DNA of 64,000 nucleotides from Streptomyces mangrovi (GTDB lineage Bacteria; Actinomycetota; Actinomycetes; Streptomycetales; Streptomycetaceae). The notes below the pieces were generated by a model that saw only the letters and a program-made list of their open reading frames with translations, did not search any database and had not been told where the DNA came from. The DNA is taken from NCBI RefSeq assembly GCF_900114215.1, contig NZ_FOSG01000004.1, positions 124,001 to 188,000 on the forward strand, read 5' to 3'. Position 1 is the stretch's first letter. The number at the start of each line of letters is the position of its first letter. The position numbers and the translations under genes are program-made. Positions 19,515 to 28,230 of the stretch are shown here, in pieces.

Positions 19515-19646
19515 CGAGACGGCAGGAGCGGGAGACCCGAGCAAGGCGGGCCGCGCACGACGCGGTCCTTGGGGTGAAGCCACGCGCCGCGTGGCCGGGC
19601 AACTTCGCCGGCCCGAACCCGACAGGTCATCTTTCGCAGGCGTACG
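19515..19646 (+). promoter_or_regulatory. c-di-AMP (ydaO/yuaA) riboswitch
   Basis: The leader contains the conserved ydaO blocks in order: GCGGGAGACCCGAG near 19527, TTGGGGTGAAGCC near 19568-19581, a GC hairpin, then CCGAACCCGACAGGTCAT at 19612-19629 and TCGCAGGCG at 19633-19642. The ribosome site GAAGGG and the ATG of the NlpC/P60 gene follow within 20 bases. In Streptomyces this class turns off cell-wall hydrolase genes when c-di-AMP is high. Confidence 0.9.
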
Positions 19647-19661
19647 ACGAAGGGTTCACTC

Positions 19662-20135
19662 ATGTCTGCGCACGCACGCATAGCGGGTCCGGTGTCCCGG
19701 GCGGGCATCACCACCGCCGTCACCGCCGCCACCCTGGCGGGGACGATGCTCATCCCGTCCGCCGCACCCGAGGCCGAGGCGGCCACCCCCGCCGGCAAGG
19801 CGCTCAGGGTCGCGGCCTCCAAGAAGGGCGCCCCCTACAGCTACGGCGCCGCCGGCCCCGGCCGGTTCGACTGCTCGGGACTCACCCAGTACTCGTACAA
19901 GAAGGCGGGCAAGAGGCTGCCGCGCACCGCGGCGGCCCAGTACAACCGCTCGAAGAAGGTCTCCGCCAAGTCGCGCAAGAAGGGGGACCTGGTCTTCTTC
20001 CACTCGGGCGGCAGTGTCTACCACGTCGGCATCTACGCCGGCGAGGGACGGATCTGGCACTCTCCCAAGCCGGGCAAGACCGTCCGCAAGGAGAGGATCT
20101 GGACCAAGAGCGTGCGCTACGGGCGCGTGAGGTGA
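19662..20135 (+). CDS. Secreted NlpC/P60 family cell-wall peptidase
   Basis: A 157-residue preprotein: signal peptide (hydrophobic 15-30, APEAEAA cleavage region near 40), then a compact NlpC/P60 domain. The catalytic Cys is C71 in FDCSGLTQYSY, the His is H121 in YHVGIY and the third residue H133 in IWHSPKPG. It would cut a peptide bond in peptidoglycan stem peptides outside the cell. The core is very basic (KKAGK, KSRKKGD), suited to wall binding. Expression is controlled by the c-di-AMP riboswitch and probably by a Crp-like factor. An 18-bp hairpin follows. Confidence 0.94.
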   Translation: MSAHARIAGPVSRAGITTAVTAATLAGTMLIPSAAPEAEAATPAGKALRVAASKKGAPYSYGAAGPGRFDCSGLTQYSYKKAGKRLPRTAAAQYNRSKKVSAKSRKKGDLVFFHSGGSVYHVGIYAGEGRIWHSPKPGKTVRKERIWTKSVRYGRVR

Positions 20136-20146
20136 CACAGCGGCAC

Positions 20147-20187
20147 CCGAACCGGGCCGGGCCCCACAAGGGCCCGGCCCGGTTCGG
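20147..20187. terminator. 18-bp perfect hairpin after the NlpC/P60 gene
   Basis: Arms 20147-20164 and 20170-20187 pair perfectly around a 5-base loop, starting 12 bases after the stop codon; a short CTTGTGG follows. Confidence 0.9.
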
Positions 20188-20254
20188 CTTGTGGCGATTA
20201 CGCCACGGGCGTGAAGCCGTTCCGTCCGGCAGCGCCGGCGGGCACGCTCGGCCC

Positions 20255-21256
20255 ATGAGACTTCTGGTGCTGGGCGGAACGGAGTTCGTCGGCCGTGCGG
20301 TCGCCGAGGAGGCGCTGGCGCGCGGCTGGGAGGTGACCGTCCTCAACCGGGGACGCCACGCCCCGCCGCCCGGCGCCACCGCGCTGCGGGGCGACCGCAC
20401 GGCCGACGGCGGGCTCGCCGCCCTGAAGGAGCCGGCCGGCGGCTGGGACGTCGTGGTCGACACCTGGTCCGGGGCGCCCGCCGCGGTACGCGACGCCGCC
20501 GCCGCGCTGGCGCGGCGCACGGGGCGCTACGCGTACGTCTCCAGCCGTTCGGTGTACGCCTACCCGCCCCCGGCAGGCCTGGACGAGACGGGCCCGCTCG
20601 TCGACGCCTCGCCCGACGACGACGGCGCCGCCGACTACGCCAGGGCCAAGCGAGGAGGGGAGATGGCCGTCGAGGCGGCCTTCGGCGACCGGGGCCTGCT
20701 GGTGCGGGCGGGGCTGATCCTGGGTCCGTACGAGAACATCGGGCGGCTGCCGTGGTGGCTGCTGCGCGTCGCCCGGGGCGGTGAGGTCCTGGCGCCCGGC
20801 CCCCGGGACCTCCCCCTGCAGTACGTGGACGCGCGCGACCTCGCCGTCTGGACGCTGGACGCCGCCGGGCGCGGACTGGGCGGCCCGTACAACCTGGTGA
20901 GCCCGCCCGGCCACGCCACCATGGGGGAGCTGCTGGAGAGCTGCGTGCGCGTCACCGGTTCCGGTGCGCGGCTGCGGTGGACCGATCCCGAGCCGATCCT
21001 CGCGGCGGGGGTGCGGCCGTGGACGGACCTGCCGGTGTGGATCCCGCCGGGCGAGCTCCACGACGCCATGCACCGAGGGGATGTCTCCCGGGCCGTCGCG
21101 GCGGGGCTGCGCTGCCGCCCCGTGGAGCGGACCGTGGCCGACACCTGGGCCTGGCTGTGCGGCCTGGGCGGCGAGCCGCCCCTCCGCCCCGACCGCCCAC
21201 GGGTCGGACCGGCGCCCGGGAAGGAGGAGGAGATCCTCCGCGCGGTGCGGCACTAA
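20255..21256 (+). CDS. NAD-dependent epimerase/dehydratase family protein
   Basis: A 333-residue extended short-chain dehydrogenase. The nucleotide-binding loop is GGTEFVGR at 8-15 (VLGGTEFVGRAV); the YVSSRSVYAYPPP segment provides the Ser/Tyr region and YARAKRGGE the Y-x3-K catalytic pair. The sequence resembles mRNA-binding/sugar epimerase-like proteins common in Streptomyces; the substrate is unknown. The frame is open far upstream through the NlpC/P60 region but the ATG at 20255 starts exactly at the Rossmann strand. No clear ribosome site precedes it. Confidence 0.9.
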   Translation: MRLLVLGGTEFVGRAVAEEALARGWEVTVLNRGRHAPPPGATALRGDRTADGGLAALKEPAGGWDVVVDTWSGAPAAVRDAAAALARRTGRYAYVSSRSVYAYPPPAGLDETGPLVDASPDDDGAADYARAKRGGEMAVEAAFGDRGLLVRAGLILGPYENIGRLPWWLLRVARGGEVLAPGPRDLPLQYVDARDLAVWTLDAAGRGLGGPYNLVSPPGHATMGELLESCVRVTGSGARLRWTDPEPILAAGVRPWTDLPVWIPPGELHDAMHRGDVSRAVAAGLRCRPVERTVADTWAWLCGLGGEPPLRPDRPRVGPAPGKEEEILRAVRH

Positions 21257-21295
21257 GGTGGTGATCGCCGCCGTTTTCGTGAGGGGGAGTCCGCC

Positions 21296-21670
21296 ATGGC
21301 GTCGCGCCGGGCGAAGCAGGTACTGGCCGCCGGATGGGCGGTGCTCGCGGTGACGGGCGCCGGGGCCACGCTGGTGCTGAACGACAGCGCCGGGGACGCA
21401 TCCGAGCGGTACGGCTGGTACGAGCACGCACCGGAGGGGGAACCCCCGGCTCCGCCTGCTTCGGTGGGGGACGGCCGCTGCGCGACGCCCGGACCGGGCG
21501 AGGGGCGGGAGCCCAGCCCTCCGGAGGCTTTCCGGGTGTGCTTCCACGCCGTCCTCCGTTCCGCCGAGCCCGGTCCGGGCCCTTTCCGGGAACCGCTGGA
21601 GGGATCCGCGCCGCAGCCCTACGGCGAATACCTCCAGACCGCCGGGGCCACCCCGGATCCCGCCGGGTAG
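21296..21670 (+). CDS. Small exported protein of unknown function
   Basis: A 124-residue protein. Residues 9-27 form one hydrophobic segment after a basic MASRRAKQ start, so it is secreted or N-terminally anchored. The rest is Pro/Gly/Glu-rich with a single pair of cysteines (GRCATPG and RVCFHAVL) that could form a disulfide. The ATG has GAGGGGGAG upstream. It is 39 bases after the epimerase gene and probably on the same transcript. I do not recognise the family. Confidence 0.6.
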   Translation: MASRRAKQVLAAGWAVLAVTGAGATLVLNDSAGDASERYGWYEHAPEGEPPAPPASVGDGRCATPGPGEGREPSPPEAFRVCFHAVLRSAEPGPGPFREPLEGSAPQPYGEYLQTAGATPDPAG

Positions 21671-21763
21671 CGGCGCGTCCCGCACCCGGTCCCGCGGCGG
21701 TGGACCGGGGTGTGTGCCGGAACGGCCTGTGACCATCGTCCGCACCGGGGTACAGGTGGGGCT

Positions 21764-22159
21764 ATGAGCACTGAACAGACCGGAAAGACCAAGGAAGGGG
21801 CATGCCTCGTCGAGATCGAGCTGCCCCACTGCACCCCTTCGAACGCGGCGGCCGTCTTCGCCGTCCTGAGGTCGGCGTTCCCCAAGTCGCCCGAGCTGGG
21901 CGACGGCAACGGCGCGGGCGGGCCGGGGGCGGACGGCGAGCAGCGGAAGTTCTGGGTGGGCACGGTCGACGTCCGCACCCACGGTGAGGTGGAGTGCACC
22001 CTGGAGCTCGGGGAGCCGGTCGAGGCGGACCTCAGCGGCGGCCCCGACGCGGTACGGCAGGTCCAGGAGGCTCTCGCGGGCTTCTACGACGTGACGGCCG
22101 AGCCCCGGATCTCGGGCGACCAGGAGGTGGAGGTGCGGCTGAGGCTCGCCCAGCGCTGA
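21764..22159 (+). CDS. Hypothetical protein
   Basis: A 131-residue acidic soluble protein with no signal peptide. It alternates predicted strands and helices (CLVEIELPHCTPSNAAAVFAVLRSAF, FWVGTVDVR, VECTLELGEPVEADLSGG, VEVRLRLAQR) with a Gly-rich loop in the middle, compatible with a small alpha/beta fold. The family is not recognised. The ATG is used because AGGTGG lies just upstream; a GTG start further upstream is possible. It is followed by a 20-bp tandem repeat. Confidence 0.65.
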   Translation: MSTEQTGKTKEGACLVEIELPHCTPSNAAAVFAVLRSAFPKSPELGDGNGAGGPGADGEQRKFWVGTVDVRTHGEVECTLELGEPVEADLSGGPDAVRQVQEALAGFYDVTAEPRISGDQEVEVRLRLAQR

Positions 22160-22180
22160 CCGGCCCCGGCCCCGGCGCCG

Positions 22181-22235
22181 ACCGGCCCGAGGCCGTACCC
22201 ACCGGCCCGAGGCCGTACCCACCGGCCCGAGGCCG
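22181..22235. repeat. 20-bp tandem repeat, 2.75 exact copies
   Basis: The unit ACCGGCCCGAGGCCGTACCC occurs at 22181-22200, 22201-22220 and, as a 15-base partial copy, 22221-22235, with no mismatch. It lies between the hypothetical gene and the semialdehyde dehydrogenase. Each unit contains a short dyad (CCGGCC...GGCCG). Confidence 0.9.
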
Positions 22236-22386
22236 GGAGAGGCCGCCATTCGCCGACTGGGACCGCCGCGGGCGGGTACGCGCCCCCGCGAACGCAAGCG
22301 AGCGAGGACGAGCGGGAGCGGGGAACGCCCGCCGGCGGTCCCGGCCGGCGGGCCGCACCGTCTCAGACCACCCCCGGGAGGGACCC

Positions 22387-23802
22387 ATGCCCATCTCGAC
22401 CACCAACCCGGCCACCGGCGAGACCCTGCAGACCTTCGAGGCCCTGGGCGCGGAGGAGATCGAGGAGCGGCTGGAACGCGCCCGCACCGCCTTCGAGGAG
22501 TACCGCACCACCGGATCCGCCGAGCGGGCCGAACTGCTGCACCGGGCGGCCGACCTGCTGGAGAAGGAGCGGGACGACATCGCCCGCACCCTGACCACCG
22601 AGATGGGCAAGCCCGTCACCGCGGCCCGCGCCGAGGCCGCCAAGTGCGTGAAGGCGATGCGCTGGTACGCCGACCACGCCGGGGAGCTGCTGGCCGACGA
22701 GCACCCGTCGGCGGCGGACGTGGAGGACAGCGGCGGCAGCACCGCGTACGTGCGCTACCGCCCGCTGGGCCCGGTCCTGGCGGTGATGCCGTGGAACTTC
22801 CCGCTGTGGCAGGTGATCCGCTTCGCGGCCCCCGCGCTGATGGCGGGCAACACCGGCCTGCTCAAGCACGCCTCGAACGTGCCGCGGACCGCGCTGTACC
22901 TGGAGGACCTCTTCCGCCGCGCGGGCTACCCGAGGGGCTGCTTCCAGACCCTGCTGATCGGCTCCGACGCGGTGGAGGGGGTCCTGCGCGACGACCGTGT
23001 GGCCGCCGCGACGCTCACCGGCAGCGAACCGGCCGGGCGCTCGGTGGCCTCGGTCGCCGGCGACGAGATCAAGAAGACCGTTCTGGAACTGGGCGGCAGC
23101 GATCCCTACCTCGTCCTGCCCTCGGCGGACGTGGTGAGGGCGGCCGAGGTCGCGGTGACCGCGCGGACCCAGAACAACGGCCAGTCCTGCATCGCGGCCA
23201 AGCGCTTCATCGTGCACCGGGAGGTGTACGAGGAGTTCGCCCGGCTGTTCGTGGACGGCATGAAGGCCCTGAGGGTGGGCGACCCGATGGACGAGTCCAC
23301 CCAGGTCGGGCCGCTGGCCGGCGAGAGGGGCCGGGCCGACCTGGAGGAGCTGGTCGCCGACGCCCGCGAGCGCGGCGCCACCGTGCTGTGCGGCGGACGG
23401 CGGCCCGCGGCGCACCCGGCGGGCTGGTTCTACGAGCCCACCGTCCTGGCGGACGTCACGCCCGGGATGCGTGTCCACCGCGAGGAGACCTTCGGGCCGG
23501 TGGCGACCCTCTACCGGGCGGCGGACCTGGAGGAGGCGATCGCGGTGGCCAACGACACCCCCTTCGGCCTGAGCTCCAATGTCTGGACCCGTGACCGGGA
23601 GGAACAGGACCGCTGTGTACGCGACCTGCGGGCGGGCGGCGTCTACTTCAACGGCATGACCGCCTCGCACCCGGCGATGCCCTTCGGCGGGATCAAGCGC
23701 TCCGGCTACGGCCGGGAGTTGTCGGGGCACGGCATCCGCGAGTTCTGCAACGTCACCACCATCTGGCACGGCACGCCCCCGGACGTGCCCACCGCCGAGT
23801 GA
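22387..23802 (+). CDS. NAD(P)-dependent succinate-semialdehyde dehydrogenase
   Basis: A 471-residue aldehyde dehydrogenase of the GabD1/SSADH type. MPWNFPLWQ (134-142) is the oxyanion-hole Asn region, E234 in LELGGSDP is the general base and C268 in NNGQSCIAAKRF the nucleophile; EETFGPVA and NDTPFGLSSNVWT follow. The short N-terminus (PISTTNPATGE) and the GQSCIAAKRF motif fit succinate-semialdehyde dehydrogenases acting in GABA degradation or the alternative TCA bypass. The ATG has GGGAGGG. No gabT is nearby, so the physiological substrate is inferred. Confidence 0.93.
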   Translation: MPISTTNPATGETLQTFEALGAEEIEERLERARTAFEEYRTTGSAERAELLHRAADLLEKERDDIARTLTTEMGKPVTAARAEAAKCVKAMRWYADHAGELLADEHPSAADVEDSGGSTAYVRYRPLGPVLAVMPWNFPLWQVIRFAAPALMAGNTGLLKHASNVPRTALYLEDLFRRAGYPRGCFQTLLIGSDAVEGVLRDDRVAAATLTGSEPAGRSVASVAGDEIKKTVLELGGSDPYLVLPSADVVRAAEVAVTARTQNNGQSCIAAKRFIVHREVYEEFARLFVDGMKALRVGDPMDESTQVGPLAGERGRADLEELVADARERGATVLCGGRRPAAHPAGWFYEPTVLADVTPGMRVHREETFGPVATLYRAADLEEAIAVANDTPFGLSSNVWTRDREEQDRCVRDLRAGGVYFNGMTASHPAMPFGGIKRSGYGRELSGHGIREFCNVTTIWHGTPPDVPTAE

Positions 23803-23845
23803 TGGCGCGCGGCGGCGTGCGACGGCCGGGGCCGTCACGGGACCG

Positions 23846-24307
23846 TCACATGTCGTCAAGCCTCAGTTCCGCCCATACGACGCGTCCCCGCGTCTGGGCG
23901 GCGGGTATGTCCCCCCAGGAATCGGCGAGGGCGTCGACGAGCTGGAGCCCGCGCCCGCTGGTCGCCTCGACGTCCGCCGAGCGGGCCGCGAGCCCGGACG
24001 CGCCGGTGCCCTGGTCGCGCACCTCTATGCGCAGCCGCCGGTCGCCGTGCTGGAGAAGACAGGCGATTCTGTCGCTGACGGTGTGGACCACGGCGTTGGT
24101 GACGAACTCGGACACGACCAGCTGTGCCGTGTCGACCACGCTCTGCGGGCAGTGCCAGCGGTGCAGCCACTCCGCGAGCAGGTGCCGGGCCACGCACACC
24201 GAGGAGCGCTGGGCGGGAACCTCGAATTCCGCCCGTTGCCGCGATCGCTGGGGGTGGACGGCCGGCAGCATGGGGGCCATGTGCGCTGAGCGGGGGAGAA
24301 GAGCCAT
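23846..24307 (-). CDS. ATP-binding protein, anti-sigma-factor-like (HATPase_c)
   Basis: A 153-residue single-domain GHKL ATPase of the SpoIIAB/RsbW-like group that is highly expanded in Streptomyces. The N-box is VVSEFVTNAVVHT, the G1 box IEVRDQGTGA and the G2 box TSGRGLQLVDALADSWG. Such proteins bind anti-anti-sigma or partner proteins; the one here diverges from an XRE regulator, the usual pair in development-related loci of the abaA-like type. The ATG at 24307 is used since upstream residues do not match the fold. It has only a weak site (GGCGAG). Confidence 0.9.
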   Translation of the reverse strand: MALLPRSAHMAPMLPAVHPQRSRQRAEFEVPAQRSSVCVARHLLAEWLHRWHCPQSVVDTAQLVVSEFVTNAVVHTVSDRIACLLQHGDRRLRIEVRDQGTGASGLAARSADVEATSGRGLQLVDALADSWGDIPAAQTRGRVVWAELRLDDM

Positions 24308-24539
24308 CAGTGGCTCGCCTTTCGTACGCCGGTGGGCGTCGGGTCCGGTGCACCGTGTGCGGGGCACGGTCCGTGCGAGGGGCCGGTGTCCGGGAACGCC
24401 CGCTGACCGGCCACCGCGCCCGGTGCGCCACGGTGGGGAGGAACGGCGAGGGCACGGGGCCCGCGGAAGAGGTGGGAGGGCCCGTGTACCGGTACGGTTC
24501 GACGCCGGTGTGACCGCGCCGTGAACTGGATCACCCGGC

Positions 24540-24605
24540 TACTATGCTCATTGGTGTCCGCAAAAGGCAAGAAGAGTTCTGCAAATTGCAAGATTTAAAC
24601 GACAG
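24540..24605. promoter_or_regulatory. AT-rich control island between the HATPase and XRE genes
   Basis: In a 366-base gap of high GC, bases 24540-24605 are AT-rich. They contain TACTAT (possible -10), TTGCAAG and a TGCAAATTGCA palindrome at 24580-24590. The position, about 85 bases before the XRE start, suits an autoregulatory site. The rest of the gap shows nothing specific. Confidence 0.5.
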
Positions 24606-24673
24606 CCTGGCCGCGTCGCCGGGGCCGTGGCACACTGCTCTGCCGGTGAGGCGCGAGTGGAGAGGAAGAGACC

Positions 24674-25531
24674 ATGGGCGAGTCCCGGTCGGCACCGACC
24701 GTGGGGCAGATCGTCCTGGGGCTACGCCTGCGTGACCTGCGGGAACGTGCCGGGAAGTCGTTCGAGGAAGCCGCCCGGGTCCTGAGCGTCACCACATCCA
24801 CGGTCCGTCGCATGGAGAAGGCCGAGGTGGGCCTGCGCCCGCTGTACGTCAAGGCGCTGCTGGAGAGCTACGGCGTCGGGGCGGAAGAGACCGACGCCTT
24901 TCTCGCGCTGGTGGAGAAGGCCAACAGGCCGGGCTGGTGGCACCGCTTCCGCAGCGTCCTGCCGGACTGGTTCAGCCTCTACGTCAGCCTGGAGAGCGAG
25001 GCCGACCTGATCCGCTCCTACGAGCCCCACTGCGTTCCGGGTCTGCTCCAGACCGAGGAGTACGCCCGCGCCCTGCTGCGGACCGGCTTCCCCCGGGCGG
25101 ACGAGGAGGAGCTCGACCGGCGGGTGGCGCTGCGCATGGGACGGCAGCAGCTCCTGGCCAAGCCCGATGCGCCGCGCCTGTGGGCGGTGCTGGACGAGCA
25201 GGTGCTGCGCAGACCGGTCGGCGGCGCCGACGTCATGAGGGCGCAGATCGACCGGCTGGTCGAGGTCTGCGCCGAGCCCGGGATCAGCCTGCAGATCATG
25301 CCCTTCAGTGCGGGCCCCCACCCGGGGATGTTCGGCCCCTTCCAGCTCTTCCGGTTCAGCTATCCGGAGCTGCCGGACATCGTCTACACCGAGAGCCTGA
25401 CCGGCGCCGTCTACATCGACGAGCGCCCCGAGGTCACCACCTATCTGGAAGCCCTCGACCGCATGGTCACCCAGGCCCTGCCGGTCCAGGACACCGAGCG
25501 GACGCTGCTCGGGCTGCGCGACTCCTTCTGA
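24674..25531 (+). CDS. Helix-turn-helix (XRE) regulator with DUF5753 domain
   Basis: A 285-residue regulator. The N-terminal HTH (about 15-70) reads LRLRDLRERAGKSFEEAARVLSV and STVRRMEKAEVGLRP. After residue 90 the DUF5753 effector domain begins with the recognisable SLESEADLIRSYEPHCVPGLLQTEEYARA and continues with LWAVLDEQVLRRPVGG and VYTESLTGAVYID. In Streptomyces these proteins work with a small DUF397 partner or a HATPase protein; here the divergent HATPase gene is present but no DUF397 gene follows. The ATG has GAGGAAGAG. Confidence 0.93.
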   Translation: MGESRSAPTVGQIVLGLRLRDLRERAGKSFEEAARVLSVTTSTVRRMEKAEVGLRPLYVKALLESYGVGAEETDAFLALVEKANRPGWWHRFRSVLPDWFSLYVSLESEADLIRSYEPHCVPGLLQTEEYARALLRTGFPRADEEELDRRVALRMGRQQLLAKPDAPRLWAVLDEQVLRRPVGGADVMRAQIDRLVEVCAEPGISLQIMPFSAGPHPGMFGPFQLFRFSYPELPDIVYTESLTGAVYIDERPEVTTYLEALDRMVTQALPVQDTERTLLGLRDSF

Positions 25532-25698
25532 GGGCGGCCCGCCCCGCCCCTCCCGAGTCCGGCGTGGCCGATGTCACGGAACAGCCGCCTCCTTCCGTAC
25601 AACCGTTGTGCGGACGATGTGCGGACATGTAGGAATGGCCCTTCCTGATGATCGATTCACGTCGGAACGTGATCGGAAGAGACAAGGAAGAGCACGTC

Positions 25699-26922
25699 AT
25701 GTCTGTCCAGCCGCCCACCCCCGGGAACGACGCGAACGAACCGGGAGGCGGGCGGCCGGACATACCGGACGAGATGTGGGAGCGCTTCGTCGGCGAGTGC
25801 GAGACCTCCCCGGGCTCCGCGCCCAAGGAGCCGTCCGCCCGGGCGCGGATGGTGACCGAACGCCTGCGGAAGGCCGACGAGGAGGCCGCCGCAAGGCGGC
25901 GGACCCGGCGCTGGGGCAGGAAGCGGCAGCCCGAACCGTGGCAGCCCGAGGGCTGGCGCACCGGCCCCGCCTGGCAGGAGACGGAGGGCGGCCGGCGCGG
26001 ACGCGGCGGGCGGCTGGGCCGGGCCGGCATGGCGCTCGGCGCCGGTGTCACCGCGCTGGCCTTGCTCTACGCGCTCGATCCGGCGCTTGTGCGCTCCTGG
26101 CTGCCCGACGGCGCCGACGGCGCCGGACCGGCCGCGCCCCTGCCCGCGGAGACCGCCGCGCCCGCCGCCGCGCCGGAGGAGGAACTCCTGCCCGGCCGGC
26201 CCACGGTGAAGCAGCCGTTCGCCGGCTCGCCCGCCAAACGGTGGGCCGAGGGCGCGGACGCCATCGAGGTGCCGGAGGCCACCGCGGTCGGCGGTGTGCC
26301 GGCCGTCGAGATCCGGGCCGCCCTGGAGCGCACCAGGAAGTTCCTGGTCGCCGCCAACCTCGACCGCGACGTGCTGTACGGCGCCGAACCCGCCGAGGCA
26401 CTGGCCCTGCTGGACCCGCTGATGGGCAAGACCGTCGACCGGATCAGGAAGTCCCTGGACAAGCCCGGCGAGGACAACGACCCCACCTGGCTGTTCACCC
26501 GCTTCGACCGGGACGAGGTCCGCCTCGCCGGCGAGGCGGTCAAGGTCCGCGGCCGGATGGAGGTGACCGAGAACGAGCAGGGGGTGCCGCGCATCCGCGC
26601 CGACTACACCTTCGTCTACCCCCTGGCCCGCGCGGAGGGGGGCGAGGAGGTCGCCCGCACCGTCGTGCGCCGCGTGGTCGACGTCGACGTCCTGCACGGG
26701 CCGCGGTGGGAGCACACCGAGGGCACGCTGTGGATGTACGGCTACAACGGGGACATCGCCAACGACACCTGCGACGAGCACGACGGCTTCATCCACCCGC
26801 AGTTCGTCGCCGACCGGTACGCCAACCCCGCCACGGGCGAGGAGAGGGACCCCTACGACCGCAGCAAGCCGGTCGAGGAGTGGACCGGGGAAGGGGAGTG
26901 CCTGGCGGCCTCGCGGACCTGA
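25699..26922 (+). CDS. Single-span membrane protein of unknown function
   Basis: A 407-residue protein. Residues 1-95 are a polar, Arg/Glu/Pro-rich cytoplasmic part, one transmembrane helix lies at about 103-122 (MALGAGVTALALLYAL), then a Pro/Ala linker and an extracellular domain of about 250 residues with the NPTW-like DNDPTWLFTRFDRDEVRLAGE segment and two C-terminal cysteines (NDTCDEHDG, GECLAAS) that could pair. The family is common in Streptomyces but has no function known to me. The ATG at 25699 has AAGGAAGAG; an ATG at 25648 is in frame. A TCACGT/ACGTGA dyad lies at 25657-25672 within that possible extension. Confidence 0.75.
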   Translation: MSVQPPTPGNDANEPGGGRPDIPDEMWERFVGECETSPGSAPKEPSARARMVTERLRKADEEAAARRRTRRWGRKRQPEPWQPEGWRTGPAWQETEGGRRGRGGRLGRAGMALGAGVTALALLYALDPALVRSWLPDGADGAGPAAPLPAETAAPAAAPEEELLPGRPTVKQPFAGSPAKRWAEGADAIEVPEATAVGGVPAVEIRAALERTRKFLVAANLDRDVLYGAEPAEALALLDPLMGKTVDRIRKSLDKPGEDNDPTWLFTRFDRDEVRLAGEAVKVRGRMEVTENEQGVPRIRADYTFVYPLARAEGGEEVARTVVRRVVDVDVLHGPRWEHTEGTLWMYGYNGDIANDTCDEHDGFIHPQFVADRYANPATGEERDPYDRSKPVEEWTGEGECLAASRT

Positions 26923-27150
26923 GCCGCTCCCGCACCGGGCCGTTCGGCCTCGGCCCTTGGCGGGCGGCCGGTGCGCGGCATCCGCCGCGCCGCCTCCCCG
27001 GCCGCCCCCGGCGGCGGTGGTGCTCGTTCCCCCGTCCGGTCCTTCCATGACCCGTTCGCTTCGCCCGGTCGTGTGACCGGACCGTGGTGCGTACTCGTGC
27101 CCGGTCGGGGAAGTCGCTGGACCGGACGACCGCCTGAGGAGGCTGTGGCG

Positions 27151-28230
27151 ATGAGAAGCGTCGGTGTCGAGGAAGAACTGCTCCTGGTGAGCGCGGACAG
27201 TGGTGAGCCGCAGGCCGTCTCGGGAGCGGTGCTGGCCTCCGTGGGCGAGGACGAGGAACTGGAGAAGGAACTCCAGGAGGAACAGCTGGAGACCGGGACC
27301 CGCCCGCGTACGCAGATGGTGGACCTGGCCGTGGAGGTGCGCCGGTGGCGCGGCGCGGCGTCGCAGCGGGCGCGCGCGGTCGGGGCGGATGTCGCGGCGC
27401 TGGCCACCTCGCCGCGGGCGGTCGACCCCTCGCTCAGCCCCGGCGAGCGCTATCTGCGGATGGCCGGCGAGTACGGGCTGACCGCCCAGGAGCAGCTCAC
27501 CTGCGGGCTCCACGTCCATGTGAGCGTGGAGTCCGACGAGGAGGGGGTCGCCGTCCTGGACCGGATCCGGCCGTGGCTGGCCCCGCTGCTGGCGATGAGC
27601 GCCAACTCCCCCTTCTGGCAGGGGGAGGACAGCGGGTACGCCAGTTACCGCAACCGGGTGTGGGGCCGGTGGCCGTCGGCGGGGCCGGTGGAGGTCTTCG
27701 GCTCGGCCGGGAACTACCGCGAGCGGGTGCGCTCGATGATCCGGACGGGGGCGCTGCTGGACGAGGGGATGATCTACTTCGACGCCCGGCTGGCGCGGAA
27801 CTATCCCACGGTCGAGGTGCGGGTCGCCGACGTGTGCCTGGACGCCCGCGACACGGTGCTGCTCGCGGCGCTGGTCCGCGCGCTGGTGGAGACCGCGGCC
27901 CGGCAGTGGCGCGAGGGCGACCCGCCCATGCCGGTGGACGTCGGCCTGCTGCGCCTGGCGGCATGGCGGGCGGGCCGCTCCGGACTCTCCGGGGAGCTGG
28001 TGCACCCGGTGACCTTTGAGCCGGCCCCCGCGGAGAGCGTCGTGGGCGCCCTGCTCGACCACACCGCCCCGGCCCTGTCGGACGCCGGTGACCTGTCCCT
28101 GGCCAAGGAAGGGACCGAGGACCTCTTCCGGCGCGGCAACGGCGCCGCCGCCCAGCGCGCCGTCTTCGAGGAGACGGGCGGCGACCTGAGCGCCGTCGTG
28201 GCCGAAGCGGTGCGCAGGACCGTGGCCTGA
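27151..28230 (+). CDS. YbdK-type carboxylate-amine ligase
   Basis: A 359-residue ATP-grasp-like ligase of the glutamate-cysteine ligase 2 family. Markers are GVEEELLLV at 5-13 (the GxEEEF motif), RPRTQMVDLAVEVR, LTCGLHVHVSV, the MSANSPFWQGEDSGYASYRNRVW block and YPTVEVRVADVC. Enzymes of this group make gamma-glutamyl-type amides from glutamate and an amine; some actinobacterial members act in ergothioneine synthesis (EgtA), but egtB-D are not adjacent. The ATG has GAGGAGG. The gap before it holds a CCGGTC/GACCGG dyad at 27065-27080. Confidence 0.9.
   Translation: MRSVGVEEELLLVSADSGEPQAVSGAVLASVGEDEELEKELQEEQLETGTRPRTQMVDLAVEVRRWRGAASQRARAVGADVAALATSPRAVDPSLSPGERYLRMAGEYGLTAQEQLTCGLHVHVSVESDEEGVAVLDRIRPWLAPLLAMSANSPFWQGEDSGYASYRNRVWGRWPSAGPVEVFGSAGNYRERVRSMIRTGALLDEGMIYFDARLARNYPTVEVRVADVCLDARDTVLLAALVRALVETAARQWREGDPPMPVDVGLLRLAAWRAGRSGLSGELVHPVTFEPAPAESVVGALLDHTAPALSDAGDLSLAKEGTEDLFRRGNGAAAQRAVFEETGGDLSAVVAEAVRRTVA

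Noticed and set aside
19511..20254. Forward frame joined to the epimerase, suggesting a larger fusion protein
   Set aside because: It runs through the riboswitch, the NlpC/P60 gene and its terminator; the epimerase begins exactly at its Rossmann strand.
24544..24735. Small frame in the AT island before the XRE gene
   Set aside because: It overlaps the XRE start and its promoter region and has no ribosome site or family.
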